The notes beneath the pieces are model-generated. The model worked only from the letters and a program-made list of their open reading frames with translations. It was not told the origin of the DNA and did not search any database. Both the position numbers and the translations under genes were made by a program. Positions 1-7,688 of a stretch of 44,996 bases of DNA are shown here, one piece after another. Each line of letters begins with the position of its first letter. Position 1 is the stretch's first letter. This DNA is from Nocardiopsis flavescens (GTDB lineage: Bacteria; Actinomycetota; Actinomycetes; Streptosporangiales; Streptosporangiaceae), in contig NZ_FQZK01000035.1 in the NCBI RefSeq assembly GCF_900141985.1, positions 1-44,996 on the forward strand, written 5' to 3'.

Positions 1-305
1 CCCGGCACCTGGCACGCTCGATCACCTGGGACCAGGGCTCGGAGATGGCCGCGCACGGGGCGTTCACCACCGCCACCGACATCCCCGTCTACTTCTGCGA
101 CCCGGCCAGTCCCTGGCAGCGCGGTTCCAACGAGAACACCAACGGGCTGCTGCGCCAGTACTTTCCCAAGGGCACCGACCTGTCCACGCACTCGCCCGAG
201 CACCTGGACGCGGTGGCCGTCCAGCTCAACGGGCGCCCACGCAAAACGCTCGGCTGGGACACCCCAGCCGAGCGCCTTACCGAGCTGCTCCACACAAGCA
301 ACTGA
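1..305 (+). CDS. IS30-family transposase, C-terminal part
   Basis: The reading frame is open from base 3 and ends with TGA at 303-305, so the 5' part lies outside the window. The translation contains ITWDQGSEMA, then YFCDP, SPWQRGSNENTNGLLRQYFP and a final RPRKTLGW...PAERL stretch. These are the closing blocks of the IS30 DDE transposase, including the invariant glutamate in NENTNG. The enzyme cuts and pastes its own element. The tail looks intact, so the element may be complete to the left. The terminal repeat follows within a few bases. It belongs to a mobile element and not to the neighbouring thiI. Confidence 0.9.
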   Translation, partial: RHLARSITWDQGSEMAAHGAFTTATDIPVYFCDPASPWQRGSNENTNGLLRQYFPKGTDLSTHSPEHLDAVAVQLNGRPRKTLGWDTPAERLTELLHTSN

Positions 306-310
306 CCTTC

Positions 311-338
311 TGTGTTGCAACGACCCCTAGAAACCGCC
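311..338. repeat. probable right terminal inverted repeat of the IS30 element
   Basis: The segment begins TGTGTTGCAACGACCCC directly after the transposase stop. It resembles the GTGTTGCAACGACC-type ends I associate with actinobacterial IS30 elements. The matching left end is outside the window, so the exact boundary and the target duplication cannot be verified. Confidence 0.6.
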
Positions 339-367
339 GAGTCCGCGCGGGCCCCGTCGTGCGGGAG

Positions 368-384
368 CCGGGCCTCAGGCCCGG
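368..384 (-). terminator. short hairpin overlapping the thiI stop
   Basis: CCGGGCCT-C-AGGCCCGG is a perfect 8-bp inverted repeat that contains the thiI stop codon (375-377). There is no T tract, as is common for actinobacterial terminators. It is the only candidate 3' end for thiI before the insertion element. Confidence 0.4.
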
Positions 385-1655
385 ACCGCGGCGGCCCGGG
401 AGGTGTCCAGCCGCGCCGGGGCGGCCTCGCCCAGGAAGCTGGGCTTGTGCACCTGGGCGGTGGTCACCAGGTACTCCGCGAGCTCCTCGGCGTCCAGGCG
501 CTTCTCGATCTGGCGCAGGTCGGGGATCTTGGCCGCGGTCTCCACCTGGCGCGGGGTGAGCATGGTGCAGCAGTCCTCGTCGGGCAGCTCCGAGATGGCC
601 AGGGTCCCGATCCGGCGGGCCTGGTCCATGATCTCGGTCTTGTCCATGCCGATCAGCGGGCGCAGGATCGGCAGGTCCACCGCGTCGTCCAGCGCCGTCA
701 GGTTGGCCATGGTCTGGCTGGAGACCTGTCCCAGGGCGTCACCCGTGATCAGGCACTCCGCCTTGAGGTCGTCGGCGAGCACCTCGGCGGTCTTGAGCAT
801 GAGCCGCCGCTGGGCGACGATCTGGAGCCGCTCGATCCCCGAGCTCTTCAGCTGCTGCTGGGCCTTGCCGAAGGGGACCACGAACAGGCGGGACCCCACC
901 TGGTAGCGGTCCAGCTGGCGGACCAGGCTGTACGCCTTGTAGATCGACTCCGGCCCGGTGAACGGCATGCCGGAGAAGTGCAGGAAGTCCACCTTCAGGC
1001 CGCGCCGGATCATCCGGTGCGCGGCCACCGGCGAGTCGATGCCGCCCGACATCAGCACCAGGCCCCGGCCGCTCATCCCGGCGGGCAGGCCGCCCTGGCC
1101 GGGGGTGCCGTCGGTGAAGACGAACGCCTCGTCCTTGTCCACCTCGACGTACAGGGTGTTGTCCGGGCGCTTGAGTTTCACCGGGTAGCCGTACGCCTTG
1201 ACGATCTCCGAGCCCAGGTACCCGGCCAGCTCCGAGGAGGTCATCTCGAACCGCTTGTCGCGGCGGCGGGCGCGCACCGCGAAGCTGCCCTCGCGGCCCT
1301 CCATCGAGCGCACGGCCACGTCGGTGATCGAGGCCGTGTCCTTGGGCACCCGGCGCACCAGGTGCACCCAGACCACCCCCATGACGTTCGCCATACGGTC
1401 GGCGATCTCGGCGACCTCGATGTCGGAGGCGCCGGGCCTGCGCACGATGATCACACCGGAGCCGCGCTGGGAGACGCGGACCTCGCCCAGGTCGCGCACG
1501 GACGCGCGGATGTTGTTGTGCAGGCGGCGCTCGAACAGCTTGCGGTTGGAGCCCTTGAGGACGATCTCGCCGAGCTTCATGAGCACGCAGAGCTCGCCCA
1601 GCCCGTCTGCAGTACCGCCGACGGGGACCGGTGCGGACTCAAGCGACGCGGACAT
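375..1655 (-). CDS. thiI: tRNA 4-thiouridine sulfurtransferase ThiI
   Basis: ThiI adenylates U8 of tRNA and transfers sulfur to make 4-thiouridine; in some bacteria it also feeds thiamine thiazole synthesis. The 426-aa product has a THUMP-type N-terminal half (about residues 75-185). A PP-loop ATPase domain follows, with SGGIDSP at 203-209, TGDALGQVSSQT at about 304-315 and the conserved DCC at 361-363. It lacks the C-terminal rhodanese domain of the E. coli enzyme, so it is the short Bacillus-like form and sulfur must come from a persulfide donor acting directly on this domain. The ATG at 1655 has GGAGG about 8 nt upstream. An insertion element ends just beyond its 3' end, but the coding frame is intact. 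The thiO-thiS-thiG operon lies 5 kb away, so linkage to thiamine synthesis is only suggestive. Confidence 0.95.
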   Translation of the reverse strand: MSASLESAPVPVGGTADGLGELCVLMKLGEIVLKGSNRKLFERRLHNNIRASVRDLGEVRVSQRGSGVIIVRRPGASDIEVAEIADRMANVMGVVWVHLVRRVPKDTASITDVAVRSMEGREGSFAVRARRRDKRFEMTSSELAGYLGSEIVKAYGYPVKLKRPDNTLYVEVDKDEAFVFTDGTPGQGGLPAGMSGRGLVLMSGGIDSPVAAHRMIRRGLKVDFLHFSGMPFTGPESIYKAYSLVRQLDRYQVGSRLFVVPFGKAQQQLKSSGIERLQIVAQRRLMLKTAEVLADDLKAECLITGDALGQVSSQTMANLTALDDAVDLPILRPLIGMDKTEIMDQARRIGTLAISELPDEDCCTMLTPRQVETAAKIPDLRQIEKRLDAEELAEYLVTTAQVHKPSFLGEAAPARLDTSRAAAVRA

Positions 1656-1851
1656 GGGTGGTACCTCCGGATAGACATGCGCGGGTGCCCGGTTGCTCGC
1701 GACAGGACCGGCGGTGGCGGGAAACCGGGATCGCCCATCGCCGTACTTCTACCAGTATCGAACATCCTCCCCACCGCTCCATCCATATTTCGGTCCGCAC
1801 GGAAGACGGCGCCACCGGGTGAACACCGTGCGTATTCGCCGGGGTAAAACC

Positions 1852-1857
1852 TAGGAT
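1852..1857 (+). promoter_or_regulatory. -10 box of a probable leaderless promoter
   Basis: TAGGAT lies exactly 6 nt before the ATG at 1864, the geometry of actinobacterial leaderless transcripts. No Shine-Dalgarno sequence is present and no convincing -35 is seen. Confidence 0.5.
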
Positions 1858-1863
1858 CGCGGC

Positions 1864-2316
1864 ATGGCCTTGTTCGTCCACCTCACCCCCGCCGCGAACA
1901 CCGTTCGCCTGCGCCGCGCGGGGGTCCGCGCGGCCGGCCGCGGCCGCGGCGGGGAGCGCGGCGTGTACTGCTTCCCCGTGCTGCCGTGCTACACGACCAC
2001 CCACCAGTGGCTGCGGGAACTCGCCCGCGACGACGACCACCGCAGGTTCGTCGCGGTGCACATCCGGCTGGACGACGCCCAGCCGGTCACGGTCGGGCAC
2101 CACGCGGACCTCCCGCTGCGGGTCACCGCGCGGGAGGCGGTCCGGATCGTGCGGTCCCTGGACGATCCGCGGGGCTGGGAGGTCTTCGTCCCCCGCACCG
2201 TCACGGTGCGTGAGATCCACCGTGTGCGCGGCGTGGCACCGGACGCGGGTCGGCACCCGCGGGGGGCCTTCGACTGCTCCTGCGCGGTCCGTGCCGGCGA
2301 GCCGGCCCTCCTCTGA
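1864..2316 (+). CDS. conserved hypothetical protein, ADP-ribosyltransferase-like pattern suspected
   Basis: The 150-aa cytosolic protein has no signal peptide or membrane segment. Visible features are an N-terminal VHLTP followed by LRRAGVRA, then GVYCFPVLPCYTTTHQWLREL-type sequence (about 38-57), a VAVHIRL strand, WEVFVPR near residue 108, and a cysteine pair (CSC) near the C terminus. The order 'His-Leu-Thr ... G(V/I) ... GVYC.P ... W' recalls small ADP-ribosyltransferase-fold families, but this is pattern resemblance only and no catalytic residue can be assigned. I have the impression that similar proteins occur widely in actinobacteria. The start is set by ATG with a leaderless -10 box. 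It converges on pfkA across a strong bidirectional terminator. GC3 is high, as in its neighbours, so it is a real native gene. Confidence 0.8.
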   Translation: MALFVHLTPAANTVRLRRAGVRAAGRGRGGERGVYCFPVLPCYTTTHQWLRELARDDDHRRFVAVHIRLDDAQPVTVGHHADLPLRVTAREAVRIVRSLDDPRGWEVFVPRTVTVREIHRVRGVAPDAGRHPRGAFDCSCAVRAGEPALL

Positions 2317-2334
2317 GGGCCGGACGCGCACACG

Positions 2335-2373
2335 CGGACGCCCCCTCCCCGGGAGCGCGGGAGGGGGCGTCCG
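2335..2373. terminator. bidirectional terminator between the hypothetical gene and pfkA
   Basis: Arms CGGACGCCCCCTCCC (2335-2349) and GGGAGGGGGCGTCCG (2359-2373) form a perfect 15-bp stem with a 9-nt loop, between two convergent genes. Confidence 0.85.
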
Positions 2374-2435
2374 GGGCGCCGGTCGCGGCGCCCCGCGGGG
2401 ACGCGTGTTCCGCCGCGCCCCCGAGATCCCCGGCG

Positions 2436-3461
2436 TCAGCCGAAGAAGACCTCGGCCTCGGCGTAGCGCTCGGCCGGGACCGTCTTGAGGGTGTCGGTGG
2501 CCTCGGCCAGGTCCACGCGCACGATGTCGGTGCCCTGGAGGCCGACCATCTTGCCGAAGGACTTGTCGTGCACGGCGTCGATGGCGTTGACGCCCAGGCG
2601 GGTGGCGAGCACGCGGTCGAACGCGGTCGGGGTGCCGCCGCGCTGCACGTGGCCCAGGACCACCGAGCGGGCCTCCTTGCCGGTGCGCCGCTCGATCTCC
2701 TCCGCCAGGGTCTGGCCGATGCCGCCCAGGCGGACGTGGCCGAAGGAGTCCGTCTCGCCGGTGGCGAGCTCCATCTGCCCTTCCTTGGGGTGGGCGCCCT
2801 CGGCGACCACGATGATCGGCGCGTACTGGGTGCGGAAGCGGCTCTCGACGTGCGCGACGACCTCGTCGATGTCGAAGGGGCGCTCGGGGATGAGGATGAC
2901 GTTGGCGCCGGCGGCCATGCCCGAGTGCAGGGCGATCCACCCGGCGTGGCGGCCCATGACCTCCACGACCAGGGCGCGGTGGTGCGACTCCGCGGTGGTG
3001 TGCAGGCGGTCGATCGCCTCCATCGCGATGTTCACGGCCGTGTCGAACCCGAAGGTGTAGTCCGTGGCGTTGAGGTCGTTGTCGATGGTCTTGGGCACGC
3101 CGACCACGTTGACGCCGCGGTCGTGGAGCTGGCGGGCCACGCCCAGGGTGTCCTCGCCGCCGATGGCGACCAGGGCGTCGACGCCCAGGCCCGCCATGTT
3201 GTCCTTGACGCGCTCGACGCCGCCCTCGATCTTCATGAGGTTGGTGCGGGAGGAGCCCAGGATGGTGCCGCCGCGCGGGAGGATGCCGCGCACGGCCTCG
3301 ATGTCCAGGGGCATGGTGTCGCCCTCCAGGGGGCCGCGCCAGCCGTCCCGGAAGCCGATGAACTCGTAGCCGTAGTCCTTGATGCCCTTGCGGACCACGG
3401 CCCGGATGACCGCGTTCAGACCAGGGCAGTCGCCGCCGCCGGTCAGCACCCCGACACGCAT
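2436..3461 (-). CDS. pfkA: 6-phosphofructokinase (phosphoryl donor uncertain)
   Basis: It phosphorylates fructose 6-phosphate to the 1,6-bisphosphate in glycolysis. The 341-aa protein starts MRVGVLTGGGDCPGLNAVI. The upstream in-frame ATG at 3494 is rejected because the ATG at 3461 has GAGGAGAT in place and matches the family start. It carries GGEDT at 101-105 and PKTIDND at 123-129, with D127 as catalytic base. D104 and K124 replace the two glycines of classical ATP-dependent enzymes and are the residues linked to pyrophosphate use or to the mixed actinobacterial group. MGRHAGWIA and PERPFDIDE are also present. The gene stands alone between terminators. Its promoter overlaps a DasR-type palindrome, suggesting control by amino-sugar status. 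Confidence 0.95.
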   Translation of the reverse strand: MRVGVLTGGGDCPGLNAVIRAVVRKGIKDYGYEFIGFRDGWRGPLEGDTMPLDIEAVRGILPRGGTILGSSRTNLMKIEGGVERVKDNMAGLGVDALVAIGGEDTLGVARQLHDRGVNVVGVPKTIDNDLNATDYTFGFDTAVNIAMEAIDRLHTTAESHHRALVVEVMGRHAGWIALHSGMAAGANVILIPERPFDIDEVVAHVESRFRTQYAPIIVVAEGAHPKEGQMELATGETDSFGHVRLGGIGQTLAEEIERRTGKEARSVVLGHVQRGGTPTAFDRVLATRLGVNAIDAVHDKSFGKMVGLQGTDIVRVDLAEATDTLKTVPAERYAEAEVFFG

Positions 3462-3501
3462 ACGAAATCTCCTCGACGTTGTGGGTCGGCGCATAGCGCC
3501 A

Positions 3502-3517
3502 TATGGTCTAGACCATA
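3502..3517. promoter_or_regulatory. DasR/GntR-type operator (dre-like palindrome)
   Basis: TATGGTCTAGACCATA is a perfect 16-bp palindrome. Its 12-bp core TGGTCTAGACCA equals the core of the published Streptomyces DasR element A(G/C)TGGTCTAGACCA(G/C)T. It sits 41 nt upstream of the pfkA start and covers the proposed -10 box, a position suited to repression. Confidence 0.7.
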
Positions 3518-3541
3518 GTGGTCCGGGGTATCCCAGGCCAA
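3512..3541 (-). promoter_or_regulatory. pfkA promoter
   Basis: On the minus strand TTGGCC (3541-3536) is followed after 18 nt by TATGGT (3517-3512). The -10 box is one half of the DasR-like palindrome. Confidence 0.5.
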
Positions 3542-3606
3542 CCCGGACCGGTGAACAGTGCCCGAACCGCGCCGCGGTGCACCCGCGGCGGCGCGGGCGG
3601 GGACGG

Positions 3607-4269
3607 TCAGTCGTCGAGGCCGCGGTCGATGGCGTAGCGCACCAGCTCCACCCGGTTGTGCAGGTGCAGTTTGGTGAGGGTGTTCTGCACGTGGTTCTGC
3701 ACCGTGCGGTGGGCGATCGACAGCCGCTGCGCGATCTGCTTGTAGGCCAGGCCCTTGGCGACCAGGCGCAGCACCTCGGTCTCGCGCGGGGTCAGCGCGG
3801 GGGTGCCGTCGCCGCCGTCCCGCTCGCGCGCGGACGAGAGCCGGCGGTACTCGCCCAGCACCAGCCCGGCGAGCCCGGCGGTGTAGACGGCCTCGCCGCG
3901 GTTCACCCGCCGCACCGCGTCCAGGAGCTCGTCGCGGCCCGCCGACTTGACGAGGTAGCCGGTGGCCCCGGCCTTCACGGCGGCCAGCACGTCGTCCCCG
4001 GCGCCGCTGGCCGACAGCACCAGCACCCGGGGCGGTCCGGCCAGGGCGGTCAGGCCCGCCGTCAGCTCCACCCCCGTCATGTCCGGCAGGTGCAGGTCGA
4101 CGATGGCCAGGGTGGGCCGGGCCGCGGGGGCGATCCGCAGCGCCTTGGCGCCGTCGCCCGCCGTGCCCACCACCGTCAGCCCGGCCTCGTCGAGGTCGCG
4201 CGCGACGGCGTCGCGCCACATGGGGTGGTCGTCCACGACCAGGACCCGGATCTCCTCGCCGTTCTCCAT
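3607..4269 (-). CDS. NarL/FixJ-type response regulator (MacR-like), orphan here
   Basis: It is a DNA-binding response regulator of 220 aa. The receiver domain (about 5-120) has the acidic pair DD in VLVVDDHPMW, the phosphoacceptor aspartate in AIVDLHLPD and the lysine in TGYLVKSA. The C-terminal LuxR-type helix-turn-helix (about 150-215) includes LTPRETEVLRLVAKGLAYKQ, HRTVQNHVQNTL and a tail ending in RGLDD. The ATG at 4269 is chosen because GGAGG lies about 6 nt upstream and the receiver begins directly after it; the longer frame to 4344 would add a Pro/Ala-rich stretch. The sequence and the pfkA neighbour resemble the Streptomyces MacR locus, where a MacS sensor kinase is adjacent. No sensor histidine kinase is present here. 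Confidence 0.92.
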   Translation of the reverse strand: MENGEEIRVLVVDDHPMWRDAVARDLDEAGLTVVGTAGDGAKALRIAPAARPTLAIVDLHLPDMTGVELTAGLTALAGPPRVLVLSASGAGDDVLAAVKAGATGYLVKSAGRDELLDAVRRVNRGEAVYTAGLAGLVLGEYRRLSSARERDGGDGTPALTPRETEVLRLVAKGLAYKQIAQRLSIAHRTVQNHVQNTLTKLHLHNRVELVRYAIDRGLDD

Positions 4270-4392
4270 CGCGTCCTCCTGCAAAGCGGTCGCCGGGGCC
4301 GTGGCCGGTGGGGGTCCTTCCGGCCGGGCGGCGGGAGGGGTCACGCGGGACTCTATCCCAAGCGCGTCCGCGGTAGGCGGGCCCCGGACGGG

Positions 4393-4428
4393 GGAGGGGG
4401 CGCGGGCCCTGCGGCCCGCGCCCCCTCC
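4393..4428 (-). terminator. terminator after the PASTA kinase
   Basis: A perfect 16-bp stem (4393-4408 with 4413-4428) and CTGC loop lie 25 nt past the kinase stop and separate it from the response regulator downstream. Confidence 0.85.
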
Positions 4429-4452
4429 GTGTTCCCGGCGTTCCCGGCGGGG

Positions 4453-6414
4453 TCAGTCGTCGTCGTCCTCGTCGAAGGAGAAGGGCGTCGCGGTGATCGT
4501 GATCTCGGTGCCCTCGGGCGCCTTGCCGGTGTGCGACTGGTTCGAGACGATCCGGCCGCCCAGGATGCGGTCCACCTTCACGTCGAACCCGGCCTCCTCC
4601 AGCTCCTCGCGGGCCTCGCGGAAGTTCATGCCCACCACGTCGGGGATCTCCACGCCCGGCGGGCCGGTGGAGACGGTCAGCTCGACCTCGCTGCCCGCGC
4701 TCAGCGTGGTGCCGGTGTCGGGGTTCTGGCTGATCACCAGGCCCTCGTCCACGCTGTCGCTCTCGGCATCGACGATGCTCACGGTCAGACCCAGGTCCTC
4801 CAGGGTCCGCCTGGCGTCCTCGGCCTCCTGCCCCGACACGGCCGGGACGTCGATCCCGCGGCTCACCTCGAAGGTGACGGTCGACTCGCGGTCGGCGGCC
4901 TCGCCGGCCGGCGGGTCGGTGGAGATGACCTGCCCGGGCGGGACGTCCGCGGCGTCCACGACGTTCTGCTCCAGGCTCTCCGGGGCGAACCCCAGCTCCT
5001 CCATCTTCTTGAGCGCGTTGGAGATGTCCTCGCCCTCGAACTCGGGCATCTCGATCTCCTGCGGCCCCTTGGACAGGTGCAGGGTGACCTCCTCGCCGGG
5101 GGTCAGCCGCTCCCCGGCCGCGGGCTCCACCTCGCCGACGGTGCCCGCCGCCTCGCCGCTGTAGACCTGCTCGTCGGCCACCAGGCACTTCAGGCCCGCG
5201 TCGCGGACCTGGGCGCAGGCGGCCTCCTGCTCGGCGCCGACGACCTCGGGGACCTCCTCGAACCGGCCCAGGAGGAACCACCAGCCGGCCGCGAGCACGA
5301 CCAGGGCCAGGGCCGCGGCGCCCGCGCCCAGCAGGATGCCGCGGCGGCGCCGCTCCGCAGGTCCGCCCCCGGGGTAGTCGTCCCGGTAGCCGTCGTCCTC
5401 GTCGTCGTAGGGGTCGCTCGGACCCATCGACACGATCATGGTGGCGTTCTCGGTGCCCGGTCCGGCCCCGCCCGCGATGAGCTGCGGGGCGGTCACAGAG
5501 GCCGTCGCAGCCGCGGCCGGGGCGACCGGGGGCAGCGGGGCGCCGCCGCCCCGCGCGGCCTCCGGCAGCCGGTGCAGCACCTCCAGCACCTTGGCCAGGA
5601 ACTGCCCGGCGTTGCCCGGGCGGTAGCGGGGGTCGCGCTCGGTCGCCTTGGTGACCAGCCCGTCCACCTCGGGCGGCAGGCCGGGCAGGAAGTGCGACGG
5701 GCGGGGCACGTCCTCGTTGACGTGCTGGTAGGCGATCGCGATGGGCGTCTCGCCGGTGTGCGGCTGGCCGCCGGTGAGCAGCTCGTAGAGCATGATCCCG
5801 GCGGCGTACACGTCGGTGCGCGCGTCGGCGGTGCCCCGCTCGATCTGCTCCGGCGCCAGGTAGGCCGCGGTGCCCATGAGGGTGCCGGTCCGGGTCAGGC
5901 CCTGGGTGGACTGCTCCACCGCGCGGGCCAGGCCGAAGTCGGCGACCTTGATCCGGCCGTCCTCGGTGATGAGGACGTTCTCGGGCTTGATGTCGCGGTG
6001 CACCATGCCCGCCTGGTGGGCGGCGCCCAGCGCGGCGAGCACCGGGGCCATCACGTTCAGGGCGTCGTGCGCGTTCAGGCGGCCGCGCTCGTTGAGCAGG
6101 GCGCGCAGGGTGCGGCCCGGCACGTACTCCATCGCCAGGAACACGTGGCCCCGGTCCTCGCCCTGGTCGAAGACCTGGACGACGTTGGGGTGGGAGAGCT
6201 TGGCGACGGAGTGCGCCTCGTTGATGAAGCGCTGGACGAAGGTGGGGTCCTGGGCCAGCGAAGGGTGCATCACCTTCAGCGCCAGCCGACGGTCCAGCCT
6301 CAGGTCGTGGGCGACGTAGACGGTCGCCATCCCGCCTCCGGCGATCCTGGACTCCACGAAGTAGCGTTGGTCCAGGGTGGCGCCCACGAGCGGGTCGGAA
6401 GTCGTCATGTCCAC
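4453..6414 (-). CDS. membrane Ser/Thr protein kinase with four PASTA repeats
   Basis: It is a Hanks-type kinase of 653 aa anchored in the membrane. The kinase domain (about 15-285) shows the glycine loop GGGMATVYVA, the ATP lysine K47, HRDIKPEN at 139-146, DFG at 159-161 and APE at 187-189. A Pro/Ala and acidic linker follows, then one membrane segment (about 359-383). Four extracellular PASTA repeats (about 386-450, 451-519, 520-584, 585-650) probably sense muropeptides or lipid II. The tail is a run of aspartates. The frame starts with GTG at 6414; the in-frame ATG two codons later is equally possible because no strong ribosome site is seen. The nearby thi genes and Rv2175c-like gene recall the Mycobacterium Rv2175c-pknL neighbourhood, although PknL lacks PASTA repeats. 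Confidence 0.95.
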   Translation of the reverse strand: MDMTTSDPLVGATLDQRYFVESRIAGGGMATVYVAHDLRLDRRLALKVMHPSLAQDPTFVQRFINEAHSVAKLSHPNVVQVFDQGEDRGHVFLAMEYVPGRTLRALLNERGRLNAHDALNVMAPVLAALGAAHQAGMVHRDIKPENVLITEDGRIKVADFGLARAVEQSTQGLTRTGTLMGTAAYLAPEQIERGTADARTDVYAAGIMLYELLTGGQPHTGETPIAIAYQHVNEDVPRPSHFLPGLPPEVDGLVTKATERDPRYRPGNAGQFLAKVLEVLHRLPEAARGGGAPLPPVAPAAAATASVTAPQLIAGGAGPGTENATMIVSMGPSDPYDDEDDGYRDDYPGGGPAERRRRGILLGAGAAALALVVLAAGWWFLLGRFEEVPEVVGAEQEAACAQVRDAGLKCLVADEQVYSGEAAGTVGEVEPAAGERLTPGEEVTLHLSKGPQEIEMPEFEGEDISNALKKMEELGFAPESLEQNVVDAADVPPGQVISTDPPAGEAADRESTVTFEVSRGIDVPAVSGQEAEDARRTLEDLGLTVSIVDAESDSVDEGLVISQNPDTGTTLSAGSEVELTVSTGPPGVEIPDVVGMNFREAREELEEAGFDVKVDRILGGRIVSNQSHTGKAPEGTEITITATPFSFDEDDDD

Positions 6415-6915
6415 GGCGGAGTAGTGTCCTTGCTGCGGGGAGCGCGGGCTGTCGCGGTCGCTGGCGCGTACCCGACACCGGGTGTCGAACCGACACGATA
6501 GCGGAAGCCCGCCCCGGATCTGCCCCGCGGTTCACGGCCGCGCCGCCCCTGCTCCACGGGGGGCGGGGCGCGCGGACCTGGGTCGTCCTCGGGTGCGCGG
6601 TGCCCGGTTCCGGGCGGTGCGCACCCCTCTTCACGGTAGGGGATGGGGGCAACGGCACGGCGCCGCCGCACCGGAGACCGCCCCGGTGCGTCCTGATCAG
6701 TGCTCTGACCAGCGAAAACACCGTGAACGACCGGATTCGGGCGCCCCATGCCCGCATGGGATGGTCCGAGCGCCCGGAATCCGCGTCCCCCGTATCTTCG
6801 TTGCTCGGTGAGCGTTTTCGGTTCCGGATCGCTCACACCGGTACGGAAGGGGCGCGGTCCCCCCGTGTTCGAGGTCTCTTTTCGTCCGCGGGGCAGGCCG
6901 GTCCGCGGGCGCCCG
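6415..6915. other. 501-bp intergenic region between the kinase and thiG
   Basis: I see no convincing gene. Open frames on both strands here lack the G/C third-position bias and any ribosome site. The stretch near 6700-6850 is less GC-rich than its surroundings and may hold the kinase promoter, but I cannot identify -35/-10 elements with confidence. Confidence 0.5.
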
Positions 6916-7686
6916 TCAGTCGACGGCGGGCGAGGAGGCGCGGGCGTGCCGACGCACCGGGATGCGGCCCGCCCGCCGGGCGGCGCGCCCGGCGCGCACC
7001 GCGTCGCGCATCGCCCCGGCCATGAGCACCGGGTCCTCGGCGCGGGTCACCGCGCTGGCCAGCAGGACCGCGTCGCAGCCCAGCTCCATCGCCAGGGCGG
7101 CGTCGCTGGCCGTGCCGATCCCGGCGTCGACGATCACGGGGACCCCCGCCTGCTCCACGATCAGCTCCAGGTTGTGCGGGTTGCGGATGCCCAGCCCGGA
7201 GCCGATCGGCGCGGCCAGCGGCATCACCGCGGCGCAGCCGGCCTGCTCCAGGCGGCGGGCCAGCACCGGGTCGTCGTTGGTGTACGGCAGCACGGTGAAC
7301 CCCTCGTCCACCAGCCGCTCGGCGGCCTCCAGCAGCTCCACCGGGTCGGGCAGCAGCGTGTGCTCGTCCGCCACGACCTCCAGCTTTACCCAGTCGGTGC
7401 CCAGCGCCTCCCGGCCCAGCCGGGCGGTGCGCACGGCGTCGGCCGCGGTGAAGCACCCGGCGGTGTTGGGCAGCGGGCGGATGCCGTTGCGTTCGAGCAC
7501 GTCCCACACCGACCCGCGCGCGCCCGGGGTGACCCGGCGCATGGCCACGGTGGTCAGCTCGGTGCCCGAGGCGGCCAGCGCCTCCTCCAGGACCTCCAGA
7601 GAGGGTGCCCCGCCGGTGCCGGTGATGAGCCGCGACCCGAAGGACGCACCGGCGATGACCAGGGGGTCGTCGTTGCGCTCGGACAC
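6916..7686 (-). CDS. thiG: thiazole synthase ThiG
   Basis: ThiG builds the thiazole phosphate ring of thiamine from 1-deoxyxylulose 5-phosphate, dehydroglycine and ThiS thiocarboxylate. The 256-aa TIM-barrel protein has VIAGASFGSRLITGTGG near the N terminus, NTAGCFTAADAVRTARLGRE, DWVKLEV with the Schiff-base lysine, PLAAPIGSGLGI, VIVDAGIGTASDAALAMELG and LLASAVTRAEDP. The GTG at 7686 lies 2 nt beyond the thiS stop, so thiS and thiG are translationally linked. It is the last gene of thiO-thiS-thiG behind the TPP riboswitch. The tail after RAGRIP is Arg/Ala-rich, which I regard as normal variation. Confidence 0.97.
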   Translation of the reverse strand: MSERNDDPLVIAGASFGSRLITGTGGAPSLEVLEEALAASGTELTTVAMRRVTPGARGSVWDVLERNGIRPLPNTAGCFTAADAVRTARLGREALGTDWVKLEVVADEHTLLPDPVELLEAAERLVDEGFTVLPYTNDDPVLARRLEQAGCAAVMPLAAPIGSGLGIRNPHNLELIVEQAGVPVIVDAGIGTASDAALAMELGCDAVLLASAVTRAEDPVLMAGAMRDAVRAGRAARRAGRIPVRRHARASSPAVD

Positions 7687-7688
7687 GG

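Noticed and set aside
3379..6501. Long plus-strand frame over pfkA, the response regulator and the PASTA kinase
   Set aside because: Spans three well-recognised minus-strand genes and their terminators, with repetitive Gly/Ala/Val/Arg composition.
6405..6836. Minus-strand frame in the gap between the kinase and thiG
   Set aside because: Low-complexity Arg/Pro/Gly translation with no motif and no ribosome site.
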